Part shown: positions 53,829 through 64,000 of the stretch, in pieces
Layout of the letters: the number at the start of each line of letters is the position of its first letter
Numbering within the stretch: position 1 is the stretch's first letter
Origin: Bombardia bombarda
Taxonomy: Eukaryota > Ascomycota > Sordariomycetes > Sordariales > Lasiosphaeriaceae
Assembly: GCA_030512295.1 (NCBI GenBank)
Contig: JAULSR010000002.1
Span: 1,550,001 to 1,614,000, forward strand
Reading direction: 5' to 3'
DNA length: 64,000 bases
The notes under the pieces: generated by a model
What the model was told of the DNA's origin: nothing
Seen by the model: only the letters and a program-made list of their open reading frames with translations
Database searches by the model: none
Position numbers and translations under genes: made by a program

Positions 53829-55051
53829 TCAGAGGGGCCGGGATACAGACTACCGGGGTCATCGTCATCCTCGATCCCGACGTTCTGGATCCGGGCGTCC
53901 GAGCCTGGCGTAGCTGTAGTGCGCGGGGTGGTACATTGGCGTTGTACATGCCCCAGTTTGCCACAGTTGTAGCATGTGACAGGCTCTCTCGTGCGGGATG
54001 GCGTTTGGGTGGCTGGTAGTGCGTGAGGAGGGGGTCCGTACGAAGGGAGGGAGTCCTTTGTGGGTACGTCTCGGAGTTCGCCACGCTGGATCCGGGCTTT
54101 GTCGTGGCGAAGTCCCGAGTAAGCTCCCTCTATGGTGCGCGGCAGTTTCCGGGACTCGCCAGGGCTGGTGGGAGAGCCCAGCCTCTTGCGGTGAGCATCT
54201 CGGTCATTGCCGTTCCGTAAGTAAGATCTGGCGAGCCAAATGCGTTCGCACCATTCGGCACAGTCCTTAGCTGAAGTGACGTCAGGGACGGCCTCAGCAT
54301 ACCGGTTGTGATAAAAGCGGTCAAGTTTGATCCAATAGTCCCGACCCATAAAGGTGCTGTCGATCTCCATTCCAGGGAGGCGTCGGACCAGTGCAGCCCA
54401 TTCCCGGTAAAATTCCTGAGGAGATCTGCCGTGTTGACTGCATACCAGCCAGTCCTTGTGGGCCTGGACCTCGCTAGACTTACTACCGAGGTAGTTCGAA
54501 CTGACGTAGTCCTTGAATTCCCGCCACATGACTTGTTCGAAGTCTCCGTCATGGAGCTGCTTCTGGTAGGCCCGCCACTGCTGCTGTGTCTCGGGTTCCA
54601 TCCAGGTGCTGGCCCATTGGACCTGGAGCCACTGAGGTTGATCTTGGCGGGTGGCATTCCCTTGTTCCATGGCTTGGATCCAATCCTCCCTGTCTTGGAA
54701 GGAGGCGTCAACCTTCAGCTTGCTGACCGCGTAGGCAGGGGGGCGGTCGTCTTTCGGCCGAGACGGCCCTCCCTGATTGTTAAGATTGGCCAGAGTGGCG
54801 CCGAGGTTACCGAGACCAGTAGAAACGCTGGCCATGGCTTGCATCATCATGGCTTGGAACTGCTGGGTGTCCATGGTGGAGGGGGTGGCTGGGAGTTCCA
54901 GCGTTGGTTGGGCTCTCATGGTTGGGGACTCTCCTTCTTCTTGGTGATCGGGAGTCTGGCTGTCGATATTCTCAAAGTCTTCGAAGGCGGTCCTCCGTGA
55001 CGGGCCAGCTTGAGGAGTGGCTCTTCCTTTCCCGCGGTTGTTGCCTACCAT
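53795..55051 (-). CDS. gag: Element 2 gag: capsid-nucleocapsid protein
   Basis: 418 residues from ATG 55049-55051 to TAG 53795-53797. A disordered N-terminus is followed by a capsid-like helical region (about 110-290, with DRPPAYAVSKLKVDASFQDR, WLVCSQHGRSPQEFYREWA and MEIDSTFMGRDYWIKLDRF). A CCHC zinc knuckle follows (CYNCGKLGHVQRQC, about 360-373), then an acidic tail. It forms the retrotransposon particle and binds its RNA. The last 34 bases overlap pol in the -1 frame and hold the slippery site. Confidence 0.93.
   Translation of the reverse strand: MVGNNRGKGRATPQAGPSRRTAFEDFENIDSQTPDHQEEGESPTMRAQPTLELPATPSTMDTQQFQAMMMQAMASVSTGLGNLGATLANLNNQGGPSRPKDDRPPAYAVSKLKVDASFQDREDWIQAMEQGNATRQDQPQWLQVQWASTWMEPETQQQWRAYQKQLHDGDFEQVMWREFKDYVSSNYLGSKSSEVQAHKDWLVCSQHGRSPQEFYREWAALVRRLPGMEIDSTFMGRDYWIKLDRFYHNRYAEAVPDVTSAKDCAEWCERIWLARSYLRNGNDRDAHRKRLGSPTSPGESRKLPRTIEGAYSGLRHDKARIQRGELRDVPTKDSLPSYGPPPHALPATQTPSRTREPVTCYNCGKLGHVQRQCTTPRTTATPGSDARIQNVGIEDDDDPGSLYPGPSDSEDDSGNERR
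53807..53813 (-). promoter_or_regulatory. -1 ribosomal frameshift site GGGAAAC between gag and pol
   Basis: On the minus strand the gag frame reads TCG GGA AAC GAG; G GGA AAC is a canonical X XXY YYZ heptamer. Slipping back one base gives GGG AAA CGA in the pol frame. The gag stop lies 9 bases after the heptamer. I did not identify a stimulatory pseudoknot. Confidence 0.8.
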
Positions 55052-55098
55052 AGTGACCGGCTCGATCGTTACCGTGTGGTATATGGAGGTTGAAGAAT

Positions 55099-55311
55099 TG
55101 TAAGATAAGGCAGGTACGCCTGATCAAGGTGGTCACAATGAAGACAACTGGGCAGGCGAGCAGTGAAGATAGTTGGGAAGGCGAGCAATGACTGGTATTG
55201 GCGTAAGACTTCAACCTGGCCCTCGCAACGGAAGGTGGGCGAGGGCCGCTGCTTATATACATAGTTGGTAGGATGACTGGCATGTGCTTGGGGAAGTCCG
55301 ATGTCCTTACA
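55099..55311 (-). repeat. Element 2, 5' LTR (213 bp)
   Basis: It appears identical to the 3' LTR. It holds the presumed core promoter (TATATAAG on the minus strand). Confidence 0.95.
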
Positions 55312-56120
55312 CTATAATTGTTGGATAAGAAGCGGTACGAAAGATTATATTTAAGAAGATATTAAACATGTAAAAAGCCTAATCGATGTAAGACTACGAG
55401 TACGAAAAAGACTTTTTAACGCATAGGAAAACCGAGACGAAAACTTTAAAGATAGCCGAAAGAAAGGTTTTACGTTCTATTTAGTTATCTACGTCCACCA
55501 CGTATAACGGAGGCGACCACAACCTTCCGTATTAATTTTGCGAAGGATTTAATAGTTAAAAAAAAAAGCTTTAACCTTACTTAATTACTTATATCTTTCG
55601 ATAAAAACAATTATAATAGCGACCTTACGTACGAATAATCGTATCATTAATATTACCGATTTAATTTAAAAAGGTAAAAATTTCGACCCGATAGACGAAG
55701 ACTAAGCTATAATAAAGAGACTTAACACTTATCTAGTTAATTACTTTAAGATTTATAATAATAAGGAACTGCGAGACAACGTTTTATTTAAAGCTTTTTA
55801 ATCTGACTTTATCGATTAAACAAAAAACTATTTTAAAACTTTCGATAAGACTTTTTATACCAGCTTTAAATACTTTTTTAACGACTATAGTATTTATTTT
55901 AATAAAAGAAGAATGATATTATAATAATTCGTTACGATAGCTTAAAATAAGGAGGTACCCGAATAGCCCGATAAAAAGGTTAAGCGGTACTATAAATATA
56001 AAAAAGATAAGTTTTAATTATACTGTAACCCGTACTTTTCTAAGCTTAAAAGTATTACTAAAAGTAATACCGTTACTCCTATTCCGTTAAAGAAAAATAA
56101 CCCCGTTATTCCTATTTCGA
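55312..56120. mobile_element. Remnant of an older element interrupted by elements 2 and 3
   Basis: It begins with the second CTATA copy of the element 2 target duplication, so it continues the sequence that ends at 49573. It is RIP-mutated and has no open frame. The plus strand keeps a codon-like rhythm (ACTAAGCTATAATAAAGAGA and following) that suggests a former gag-type gene, but I cannot classify it. It ends where the truncated 5' LTR of element 3 begins. Confidence 0.5.
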
Positions 56121-56321
56121 ATCCTATTAACTATGTATATAAACAGCGGCCCTCGCCCACCTTCCGTTACGAGAGCTAGGTTAAAGTCTTACGCTAATAT
56201 TAGTTATTACTCGCTTTCTTAACTATCTTCATCGCTCGCTTTCCTAACTATCTTTATTACTCGCCTACTTAGTTATCTTCCTTATAATTACTTTAATTAG
56301 ACGTATTTACCTTCTCTTATA
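56121..56321 (+). repeat. Element 3, truncated RIP-mutated 5' LTR
   Basis: It corresponds to the 3' LTR from ATCCTACCAACTATG to the end CTTACA (here CTTATA). It carries the same 25-bp internal duplication as the 3' LTR. Confidence 0.8.
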
Positions 56322-59300
56322 ATTTTTTAACCTTTATATACTATACGGTAACGATCGAGCCGGTTATTATAGTAAATAACAACCGCGGGAAAGGAAGAGC
56401 CATTCCTTAAGCTGGCCTGTTACGGAAGACCGCCTTCGAAAATTTTAAAAATATCGATAGCCAAACTCCCGATCACTAAAAAGAAAGAAAGTCCCTAACT
56501 ATAAAAGCCTAACTAACGCTAAAACTCCCAACCACCCTTTTTATTATAGATACCTAATAGTTTTAAATTATAATAATACAAGCTATAGCTAGCGTTTTTA
56601 CTAGTTTCGGTAACTTCGGTACCATTTTAACCAATCTTAACAATTAAAGAGGGCTGTCTCGGCCGAAAAACGACCGCCTCCTTACTTACGTGGTTAGTAA
56701 GCTAAAGGTTAACGCTTTTTTTTAAAACAAAAAAGATTGGATTTAAGCTATAGAATAAGGGAATGTTATCCGTTAAAATTAACTTTAGTAACTCTAGGTC
56801 TAATGGGCTAGCATTTAGATAAAACCCGAGATATAATAATAGTAGCGGGCTTATTAGAAGCAGCTTTATAACGGAAATTTCGAACAAATTATATAGCGAG
56901 AATTTAAAGATTACGTTAGTTCGAACTACTTCGGTAATAAATCTAACAAAGTTTAAGCTTATAAAGATTAGTTAATATATAATTAATATAATAAATCTTT
57001 TTAGGAATTTTATTAAGAATAAGTTATATTAATTTAACGTTTCTTTAAAATAAAGATTAATAATATTTTTATAGGTTAAAACTATTAAATTAAACTCGAT
57101 CGTTTTTATTATAACCGGTATATTAAAGCCGTTTTTAACGTTATTTTAATTAAAGATTATACCGAATAATATAAACGTATTTAACTCGTTAAATTTTATT
57201 TATAGAACGGTAATAATTAAAATACTTATTATAAAAAGCTAAGTTTTCCTATTAGTTTTAATAAGTTTTAAAAACTATTATATATTATAAAAAAAGCTTA
57301 TTTAAAACTTTACTACAATAAAGCCCGGATCTAACGTAACAAATTCCGAAACTTACCCATAAAAAACTCCCTCCCTTTATACAGACCCCTTTTTTACGTA
57401 TTACTAGCTATTTAAACGTTATTTCGCACAAAAAAGTTTATTATATATTATAATTATAATAAATTAGGGTATATATAACGCTAATATATTACCTTACGCA
57501 TTATAATTATATTAAGCTCGGACGCCCGAATTTAAAACGTTAGGATTAAAGATAACGATAACCCCGGTAATTTATATCCCGGCCCTTTTAATTCGAAAAA
57601 TAATTCGGAAAACGAAAGATAGTAAATAATAATTTTAATTAATTTATTTAAATTATTTATAAAAAAGTAAAACTAAGCTTTATTTTTATTATTTAAGGCG
57701 GTATTTATTCTTAGCGCCGCGGCTAGAAAGCCACCTCGTTAACGGTAATTATCGACGTTAATATAAAGGTATAAGTTAACTATATAAATTACCGGTTTTA
57801 TTAAATATATTATATTTTTATTTTTTTAAAAACTAAAGGTTTTGATTTACTATAATTTATTAACCTTAATAATAGCCGGATAAAGAATTATAATATTTTT
57901 TACTTTATTTTTTAATTTATAAATCTATATAAAAATATTTGCTTTATTTTTTAATTTTTTTATAAAATTAAACGGCCAAAAAGGTCCTTATTAATATTAT
58001 AAAAAAACTTAAATATAAGATTTAAAGGTATAACTTTTTATATTACTTTTAATACTTTTAAATAAAGTTATTATTTAAAAATCTCGCCGAAAGAAATCGC
58101 TTAAAACGTTTTCGATAACGCCCCCGCTTTTATAATTATAATTTTTAACGTTATTATTAAACTTAAAAAAAGCTATATCGATATATTTAATAGCTTAAAA
58201 TTAAAGCTAAACCTAGTACTTTTATTTTTAAAATTCGCTTATTATACGGCCGTTTTTTTAAAATAAATAATTCGAAAATTTAATATTTTCGAAAAAGCTA
58301 AGCATTATATTAATTTAATAAAAAAATTTATATTATTATAAAACTATATTTATTTATTTAATTAAATTTAATTTAACGAATTAACTTTTTATATCCGGGA
58401 AAACCTTATTAACGGCCGGATTATAAAAAATAATAATTTTATTAATATTTTTATTATTTTTATTTTTAAAAAAAATAGGATTATATATTTATATATAAAT
58501 TATAAAAAATTAAATAAAATTATTATTAAAAACTAATATTTATTATTATTAATTAACGATTTTATAAACCGTTTTATTAATATTTAATTTTTTATTAAAT
58601 TCGATTTAAAAGATGTTTATTATTAAATTAAAATTTATAAAATTAATTAATAAAAAACCGCTTTTAAAACCTACTATAAATAATTTAAATATATTATTAT
58701 ACCGTTTAAATTAATTAACGTACTAATTACTTTTTAAATTTATATTAATAAAGCTTTAATTAATTTAATAAATATATTTTATATTATTTATTTTAATAAT
58801 ATTTTTATTTATTTCGTTATTTATAAAAAATATACTTATTATATTTTAAAAATTTTTAATTATTTTAAATAAACTTAATTTTTTATTAAATAATCGAAAT
58901 ACTCTTTTTATTAAAATTAAATTAAATTTTTAAATTTTATTATTAATTATTAAAATATTTCGATAAATCTGAAACGAATTAAAATTATTTAAAAATAGTT
59001 TATATTTTAATTAATTAAAAAAATATAAATCTTTTTCGGGTTTATTAATTTTTACCGCTAGTTTATTTATAAATATTTTAAAATTATTACTTTTATTATT
59101 ATTTTATTAAAAAAAAAGCGAATTTTTTTCGGTGGCCGTTAAAGGTTAATACCGCTTTTAAATAATTTAAATCGGTTTTTAATTAAATTAACTTTTTAAT
59201 TTATTAAAAATTAAATCGTTAAATTTAAATCGAAACGGACGTTAATAATTAAATAATTTTAAAAATCTTTTTATAATTAATTAATTTATAATAATGTTTA

Positions 59301-61579
59301 ATAATTTATTAATTAAAGAAATTTATTAATATTAAACTTTAATAAATTATTAATTAAAAAAAATTTATTATTATTATTAAATTTTTTAAATATTAAGGTT
59401 ATTATTTAAGTAGTATTAATTAAAAGTTTTTAATTTTAATTAATTATAAAGTATTTAAAAAAGTAATTACAGCCCCGGCTCGAAACCTTAAAAGCTATTT
59501 AATTAAATAAATATATCGTTTATCTTTTTTTAATTTTAATATTAAATATTAGCCTAAAGCTATTAACTTTATTAATTCTTTTTTTAAAAGATTTAATTAT
59601 ATAATAAAAAAAATTATTTATAATAATATATTATTTATTTTAATTAAAAAACTATAATTAATAATAGAATTATTATAATTATAAAAATAATTATAATTTA
59701 AATTAAAATAAAAGTATAAAAGAAGTTATATTCTTAAAAATACCGCCGAATAATTAAACGAATTAAATAAGCTTTTTAATATCTTCGAATTAAAAATATA
59801 ATTAAAGTTTTAACTATAACGCGTTTTATTTTCGGGGTTACCGGATATATTATATTTAATAAAATAAAGCTTTAAAAAAAAAGCTATTAGCGGAACGGAT
59901 ATACCTTAATAGAAAGGCTAGGACGTTATATTAAAAAAGCTAGTATAAATTTATTAAAATAAACGATTTCGCCGGGGCGGTTAAAATAAAAGGTCGAGGG
60001 GTAAATATAATAAAAAGCTTAAGGTATTAACCTATTAATCCCTTACACGGTTATGGCAAAAGTTTACATTAATAAAGTAATTAAAGAATAGAATTTTAAG
60101 CATAAGTTTTATAAATTAATTATTATTTTTTAAAAAAGGGATTTCGAATATAAAAGCTATATTAAAAAAATGCTCGAAAGTTAAAAATACGCGGGTATTA
60201 AAGCTTAAAATAAATTAAAAAACGATAATATTAATAATAAAAGGGCTTTTTATTATAAAGGTAAACTAATAATTTTTGCCGCGTTTATAATATGTAAAAA
60301 ATTTATATATTTATATTATAATAACCTTAAAGCCGGGCATTTTAAAAGCTATAAAATAATAGATTTATTAAAGCGAAAATTCTATTAAAAAAACTTAAAT
60401 ATAAAAATATAAGCTTATATAAAATAATATTAAATATATTTAAATAATTAATAACTTCGATATAAGCCGTATAATAAACTTAATTTATTATTATTATTTA
60501 TTTAACTTTTTAAAAAAATTAGCTTAAACTTTATTATTAAACTATTATTTTATTAATATAAAAACTATATTATAAATATTATCCTTATAATAATAAATCG
60601 GTTTATAAAAATTGTACTTTTTATTTTAATTATTATTATTATTATAATAGCCGAATTAGTTTAATTATTTTATAAATATATAAAATGCCGATTCGGTACG
60701 TTAATAAGTATAATTTCCGACTGAAATTTCTTATTAATTAGCAAGTTTTAAGTAAAACTTTTTAAAACCTATTAAATTAAATAAAAGCTTTTTACGGTTT
60801 ATTACTTATAGATTAATAATTAATTAAAACGAACGTATTAAAACTTATAGTATTATTTACGGTGCTTTGCTGATAAAAAAGCCTAATAAGCGCTATTATT
60901 TCTTAAAGTTAAATTCGCGTATAATAATAGCGTATATATAATTATCGGTATAAGTCCGTTCGAGGCGTTATACGGCTACCACCCTTAAATAGTAAATTAC
61001 GTACCTTCGGTATAATTAAAAATATAAAAGGTTTATAAACGGTTAAGCAAGCTAACCTATTTAAAGGAAAAGATGTACTACTATTGGTAGAAGGCTGTAA
61101 ATTTATAAAAAAAATACTACGATGTACGGCATTAGTGGATCGAGTTTAAAGTAAAAAAAACAGTTAAACTTTTTATATAAAACTTCCACTTTAAAACCGG
61201 AAAGAAGTTAACACTAAAATTCATTCCGGTTAAAGTTACCGAAAGGATCGGCATACAAGCATATAGGATCCGGCTACCGGCCAAATATGCTCGACTTTAT
61301 AACGTTTTCCCTATCTCCTTGTTAGAAAAGTAGTTAGTAGCTAAGGGACAGAAGGTACTACTATTATTAGAACTGGTCGAAGGAGAAGAAGAGTAGGAAG
61401 TGGAAGATATTGTGGAGTATAAGGATGAGGGAGAGCAAAGAAGGTTCTTAGTTAAGTAGGCAGGATAGCCCGCTAAGTACAACACCTGGGAACCTAGGGA
61501 ACACTTAGCCAACGCACAAAAGGTGCTCCAGAGATACGAGAAGAAAGCAAAACAAAGGCATAGGAAGTGGAACGACTAA
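56322..61579 (+). pseudogene. Element 3 gag-pol relic
   Basis: It is a homologue of element 2 gag and pol with stop codons throughout, mostly TAA/TAG where the intact copy has CAA, CAG or TGG. The chromodomain end can still be read near 61,400-61,579 (YEKKAKQRHRKWND at the end), where only scattered changes are present. It is non-functional. Confidence 0.85.
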
Positions 61580-61631
61580 AAGATAAAGGCTGGAAATCGA
61601 CGAGGACGTCGACCTACGGGGGGGGGATAAT

Positions 61632-61869
61632 TGTAAGGACATCGGACATCCCCAAGCACATGCCAGTCATCCTACCAACTATGTATATAAGCAGCGGCCC
61701 TCGCCCACCTTCCGTTGCGAGGGCCAGGTTGAAGTCTTACGCCAATACCAGTCATTGCTCGCCTTCCCAACTATCTTCATCGCTCGCCTTCCTAGCTATC
61801 TTCATTGCTCGCCTGCCCAGTTGTCTTCCTTGTGACCACCTTGATCAGGCGTACCTGCCTTCTCTTACA
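61632..61869 (+). repeat. Element 3, 3' LTR (238 bp), not RIP-mutated
   Basis: It begins TGTAAGGACATCGGAC and ends CTCTTACA. It is 25 bp longer than the element 2 LTR because of a tandem duplication of ATCGCTCGCCTTCCTAGC and following bases (about 61,778-61,803). Confidence 0.9.
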
Positions 61870-62173
61870 TTTAATATTATAATATAAAATAAAATTTAAA
61901 TAAATTTATATCAATATTAGTTATTTTTTTATTAATATTAATAATAATTTTATTTATATAAAAATCTAACCCCTTATTTATTTAGTTTTATAAAGGTTAT
62001 AAATAAAAGTTTTATTATTTTTTAATAATTATTATTTAAAAGCTTTTAAAAAAGTATTTATTTTAATGTTATTTTTAAAAAAATTTAATAAAAAGTCAAT
62101 AAAGAAAATAAAATTTTAATGTTGACCCCCTCATTGTGGTGAGCCTGTGAGTGGCTTATAAGGGGGCCTGTAA
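61870..62173. other. AT-rich remnant inside the right inverted repeat
   Basis: It is strongly AT-rich to about 62,115, then normal in composition. Two near-identical units, CCTGTGAGTGGCTTAT and CCTGTAAGTGGCGTAT, lie side by side at about 62,145-62,182. No gene is present. Confidence 0.5.
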
Positions 62174-62204
62174 GTGGCGTATTACTTTTCTTACCCCATT
62201 GTGC
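62174..62204 (-). repeat. Right inverted repeat of the nest
   Basis: It is the reverse complement of 41411-41441 with 29 of 31 matches. Confidence 0.8.
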
Positions 62205-62738
62205 AAGGCGCAATTAAAAGCGGGATGTCCCTAGCGAGAGTCTCCGATAAGCCCGCATACCATACAGCCCACAGCAGACAATCTGGCTTGGCATGCTTGG
62301 AGCACGGCTCCCATCAAGGTCCCCGTGGACGTGGACCCTCTTTGGTCACTTGAGCTGTGCATGCATTCACCCCAGATTTACGGGTTAGGTCAGGTCCAAG
62401 CTTATCCAACTGCACTGCATCCATGAACACTTATCAAGTGCATCTCGAAACTTTAACCGTTCTGTTAAACGGACAAGGCAATCATCCGTTGTCTTGTCAG
62501 ACAGCGGAGTGCTGACTTCGTGACCGACCGATTTCGTTCAAAGGTCGCCCAGAGTCTACACGCTGCATTGCATCATACCCACTCAGTACTAAGTCTAGAG
62601 TTTAGTAGGTGCCTGCCTCAGCGCGTCTCATCTCTCAACGTACTCTCATCGCCGCAGCGCGTGGGATGAGCCATTGAGCGCCCCGCGATGCCGACGTGAC
62701 CACGCCAGCCCTGTTTCTCTGCTCGCTTTTCTCTTACC
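62205..62738. promoter_or_regulatory. Upstream region of the WDR59/Mtc5 gene
   Basis: These 534 bases separate the transposon nest from the start codon. C/T-rich sequence (62,700-62,738) directly before the ATG is a likely leader. Nothing else is recognised. Confidence 0.5.
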
Positions 62739-64000
62739 ATGCCTTCCGCCTTTGATCGTCTCTCAGAATCCCTTAAAAAGGGCAAAGTGATCAAGTCAGC
62801 CTTTGACAGCGAGAGCTTTGATGCTGATGGCACAATCCACGTGGATGGCCCGGTAGGATCAGCAACTATTTCCCCCTCGGGACGAGACGTTGCCCTTGCA
62901 TCGTAAGCTCGGCTCATTGAGCCCCTTCTATCTCTAGAGACTGTTGGCAGTTGCGCTAACGCCTTGGGATGGCACAGTCCTGATGGTCTTGCAATTATAG
63001 ATCTGGACTCTGCATGGAGCCCGCCACGGCGACTCACCAGCCACGGGCTTCCATGGCTTGTGGTTGATGTTCAGTGGTCGCCTTTTGCTGCTCGCGATTA
63101 TTGGATTGCCTCTACGGCCAACCATCGCTGCCTAGTGTGGAATCTCAACTTGAGAGATGACTCGTCCTCTGGCGCCATCGAGCACTCGCTCCAGGCCCAT
63201 ACCAGAGCCATCACCGACATCAACTTTTCCGCTCATCACCCCGACTTTCTTGCTACTTGTGCAATGGATGGCTATGTACACTGCTGGGACCTGCGGAAAC
63301 CGAGACAGCCAGTCTTGACATTTTGCGACTGGTTCGCCGGTGCCACCCAAGTCAAGTACAGCCGTCAGGAACCCCACATTCTCGCCTCGTCTCATGACCG
63401 GTGGCTTCATATCTGGGACGACAGAAGGACTGCTGAGCCTCTCAAAACTATTAGCGCGCATACGTCCAAGATCTATGGCGTCGACTGGAACCGTACAAAG
63501 TCCACCGCGTTGGTCACATGCTCGTTGGATAAGAGCATCAAATTCTGGGATTACTCCAAGGACGACGAGCTGCCCGAGAGCGTCATTCGCACCGATTTTC
63601 CAGTATGGCGAGCTCGACATACCCCCTTTGGACGTGGCCTTCTCGCTATGCCACAAAACGAGCCGGGCAGCTTGTACCTTTATGACCGCCGTCCCACTTC
63701 CGATATTCCCATAGACGCCGCAACCGACCCCGTTGCTGTCTTCGAAGGCCATGGTAGCCATAAAGTAAAGGAGTTTTTATGGAGGAGCCGCGGAGGCGTC
63801 ACTAGCGACAACTTAGATAACCGCGAGTTTCAGCTAGTATCGTGGGGTGAAAACAACGAGCTACGGCTCCAAAAGGTTGAAGCCGGGTTGTTGGAGTCCG
63901 TTGGCCATGTCCGGGGAGCTCCGCTGAGGAAGAACCTGAACATTACCCGGAAAGGTGCCACCTACAAAACGTTCCGTACCGTCGACGATACCGTCAACCG
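62739..64000 (+). CDS. MTC5: WD40 protein of the SEACAT/GATOR2 complex (Mtc5/Sea3, WDR59 type), 5' part
   Basis: Exon 1 is 62739-62902 (MPSAFDRLSESLKKGKVIKS), donor GTAAGC. Exon 2 starts at 62978 and is still open at the window edge, about 395 residues so far. WD repeats are visible: LVVDVQWSPFAARDYWIAS, ITDINFSAHHPDFLATCAMD (GYVHCWDLRKP), GATQVKYSRQEPHILASSHD (WLHIWDDRR) and KIYGVDWNRTKSTALVTCSL (DKSIKFWDY), then VWRARHTPFGRGLL. This order and the DLRKP and VWRARHTPF landmarks match WDR59 and yeast Mtc5. Family knowledge: the complex sits on the vacuole or lysosome surface and relieves SEACIT/GATOR1 inhibition of TORC1 when amino acids are present. A C-terminal RWD domain and RING-like zinc finger are expected beyond the window. 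The gene is divergent from UBC13 across the transposon nest. Confidence 0.85.

Larger units (their letters stand above)
49574..55311 (-). mobile_element. Element 2: intact Ty3/gypsy chromovirus, 5.7 kb, target duplication CTATA
   Basis: The 213-bp LTRs (49574-49786 and 55099-55311) begin TGTAAG and end CTTACA and look identical by eye, so the insertion is recent. The 5-bp target duplication CTATA lies at 49569-49573 and 55312-55316. On the minus strand the order is 5' LTR (right), gag (55051-53795), pol (53828-49839) in the -1 frame, polypurine tract and 3' LTR. Both genes are open and there is no RIP decay. TATATAAG in the LTR is a plausible TATA box. The element looks complete and possibly still active. 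Confidence 0.95.
56121..61869 (+). mobile_element. Element 3: RIP-mutated relative of element 2, plus strand, 5' LTR truncated
   Basis: The internal length (56322-61631, 5.3 kb) equals that of element 2, and the same landmarks are found on the plus strand: a gag start (near 56370, AACAACCGCGGGAAAGG), the CCHC region and the integrase and chromodomain end. From 56,360 to about 60,900 the sequence is dense with RIP changes. The last part of pol (about 61,200-61,579) and the 3' LTR are almost unmutated. The 5' LTR lacks about its first 36 bases. The left junction has no target duplication, so the end was lost by deletion or rearrangement. Confidence 0.85.
41411..62204. mobile_element. Composite nest of transposable elements, 20.8 kb, bounded by inverted repeats
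   Basis: GTACAATGGGG...CGCCAC at 41411-41441 is repeated in inverted form at 62174-62204 (29 of 31 bases match). Everything between is transposon sequence: two Ty3/gypsy elements with target duplications, a third RIP-mutated relative, and AT-rich remnants. The simplest reading is an older DNA-type element with terminal inverted repeats that collected later LTR-retrotransposon insertions and was degraded by RIP. I see no intact transposase and no clear target duplication outside the inverted repeats, so the outer element stays unclassified. Flanking genes resume at UBC13 (left) and the WDR59/Mtc5 gene (right). Confidence 0.6.

Noticed and set aside
41411..62204. Starship-type giant element
   Set aside because: No tyrosine-recombinase (DUF3435) captain gene is readable and the content is nested retroelements rather than host-type cargo.
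1..64000. tRNA, rRNA or CRISPR features
   Set aside because: I looked for tRNA T-arm motifs and regularly spaced repeats and found no convincing case; CRISPR is not expected in a fungal genome.

Overview
The window is nuclear DNA of a filamentous ascomycete, most likely a sordariomycete. Genes are dense and GC-rich, introns are short (about 50-250 bases, GTAAGT/GTATGT donors), products match Pezizomycotina families, and repeats carry the C-to-T / G-to-A decay of repeat-induced point mutation (RIP). Exon models were read by eye from splice signals and reading frame; nothing was checked by search or transcript data.

Bases 1-41,400 are a conserved single-copy gene block: ISY1 (3' end), a secreted 5'-nucleotidase-like phosphoesterase, a conserved fungal protein, V-ATPase c' (VMA11), a Rho1 GEF (ROM2 type), a small Cys-rich protein in three short exons, a single-pass membrane protein, PRP38, mitochondrial GatA, a DUF4336 protein with a mitochondrial-type N-terminus, a large coiled-coil membrane protein, NSE4, VPS34, ETR1, a Ser/Pro-rich protein and UBC13. 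They share no pathway; they are ordinary core functions (splicing, vacuole and endosome, cell wall signalling, mitochondrial translation and lipid synthesis, DNA repair).

Bases 41,411-62,204 are a 20.8-kb nest of transposable elements between the 5' ends of two divergent genes, UBC13 and a WDR59/Mtc5-type SEACAT gene that runs off the right edge. The nest is bounded by a 31-base inverted repeat (29/31 identical). Inside are: (1) a 7.3-kb Ty3/gypsy chromovirus, minus strand, 473-bp LTRs, target duplication ATAAC, gag-pol ruined by RIP, but with an intact extra gene between pol and the 3' LTR; (2) a 5.7-kb intact chromovirus, minus strand, 213-bp LTRs that look identical, target duplication CTATA, gag and pol joined by a GGGAAAC -1 frameshift site; (3) a RIP-mutated relative of element 2 on the plus strand; (4) fragments of an older element that element 2 landed in.

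The most unusual object is element 1. Its extra gene (42,108-43,598) resembles the fungal DUF7924 family and has a PD...ExK arrangement like PD-(D/E)XK nucleases. It lies where env would lie in a retrovirus, in the gag-pol orientation, inside the LTRs and just before the polypurine tract. It and the 3' LTR escaped the RIP that destroyed the rest of the element.
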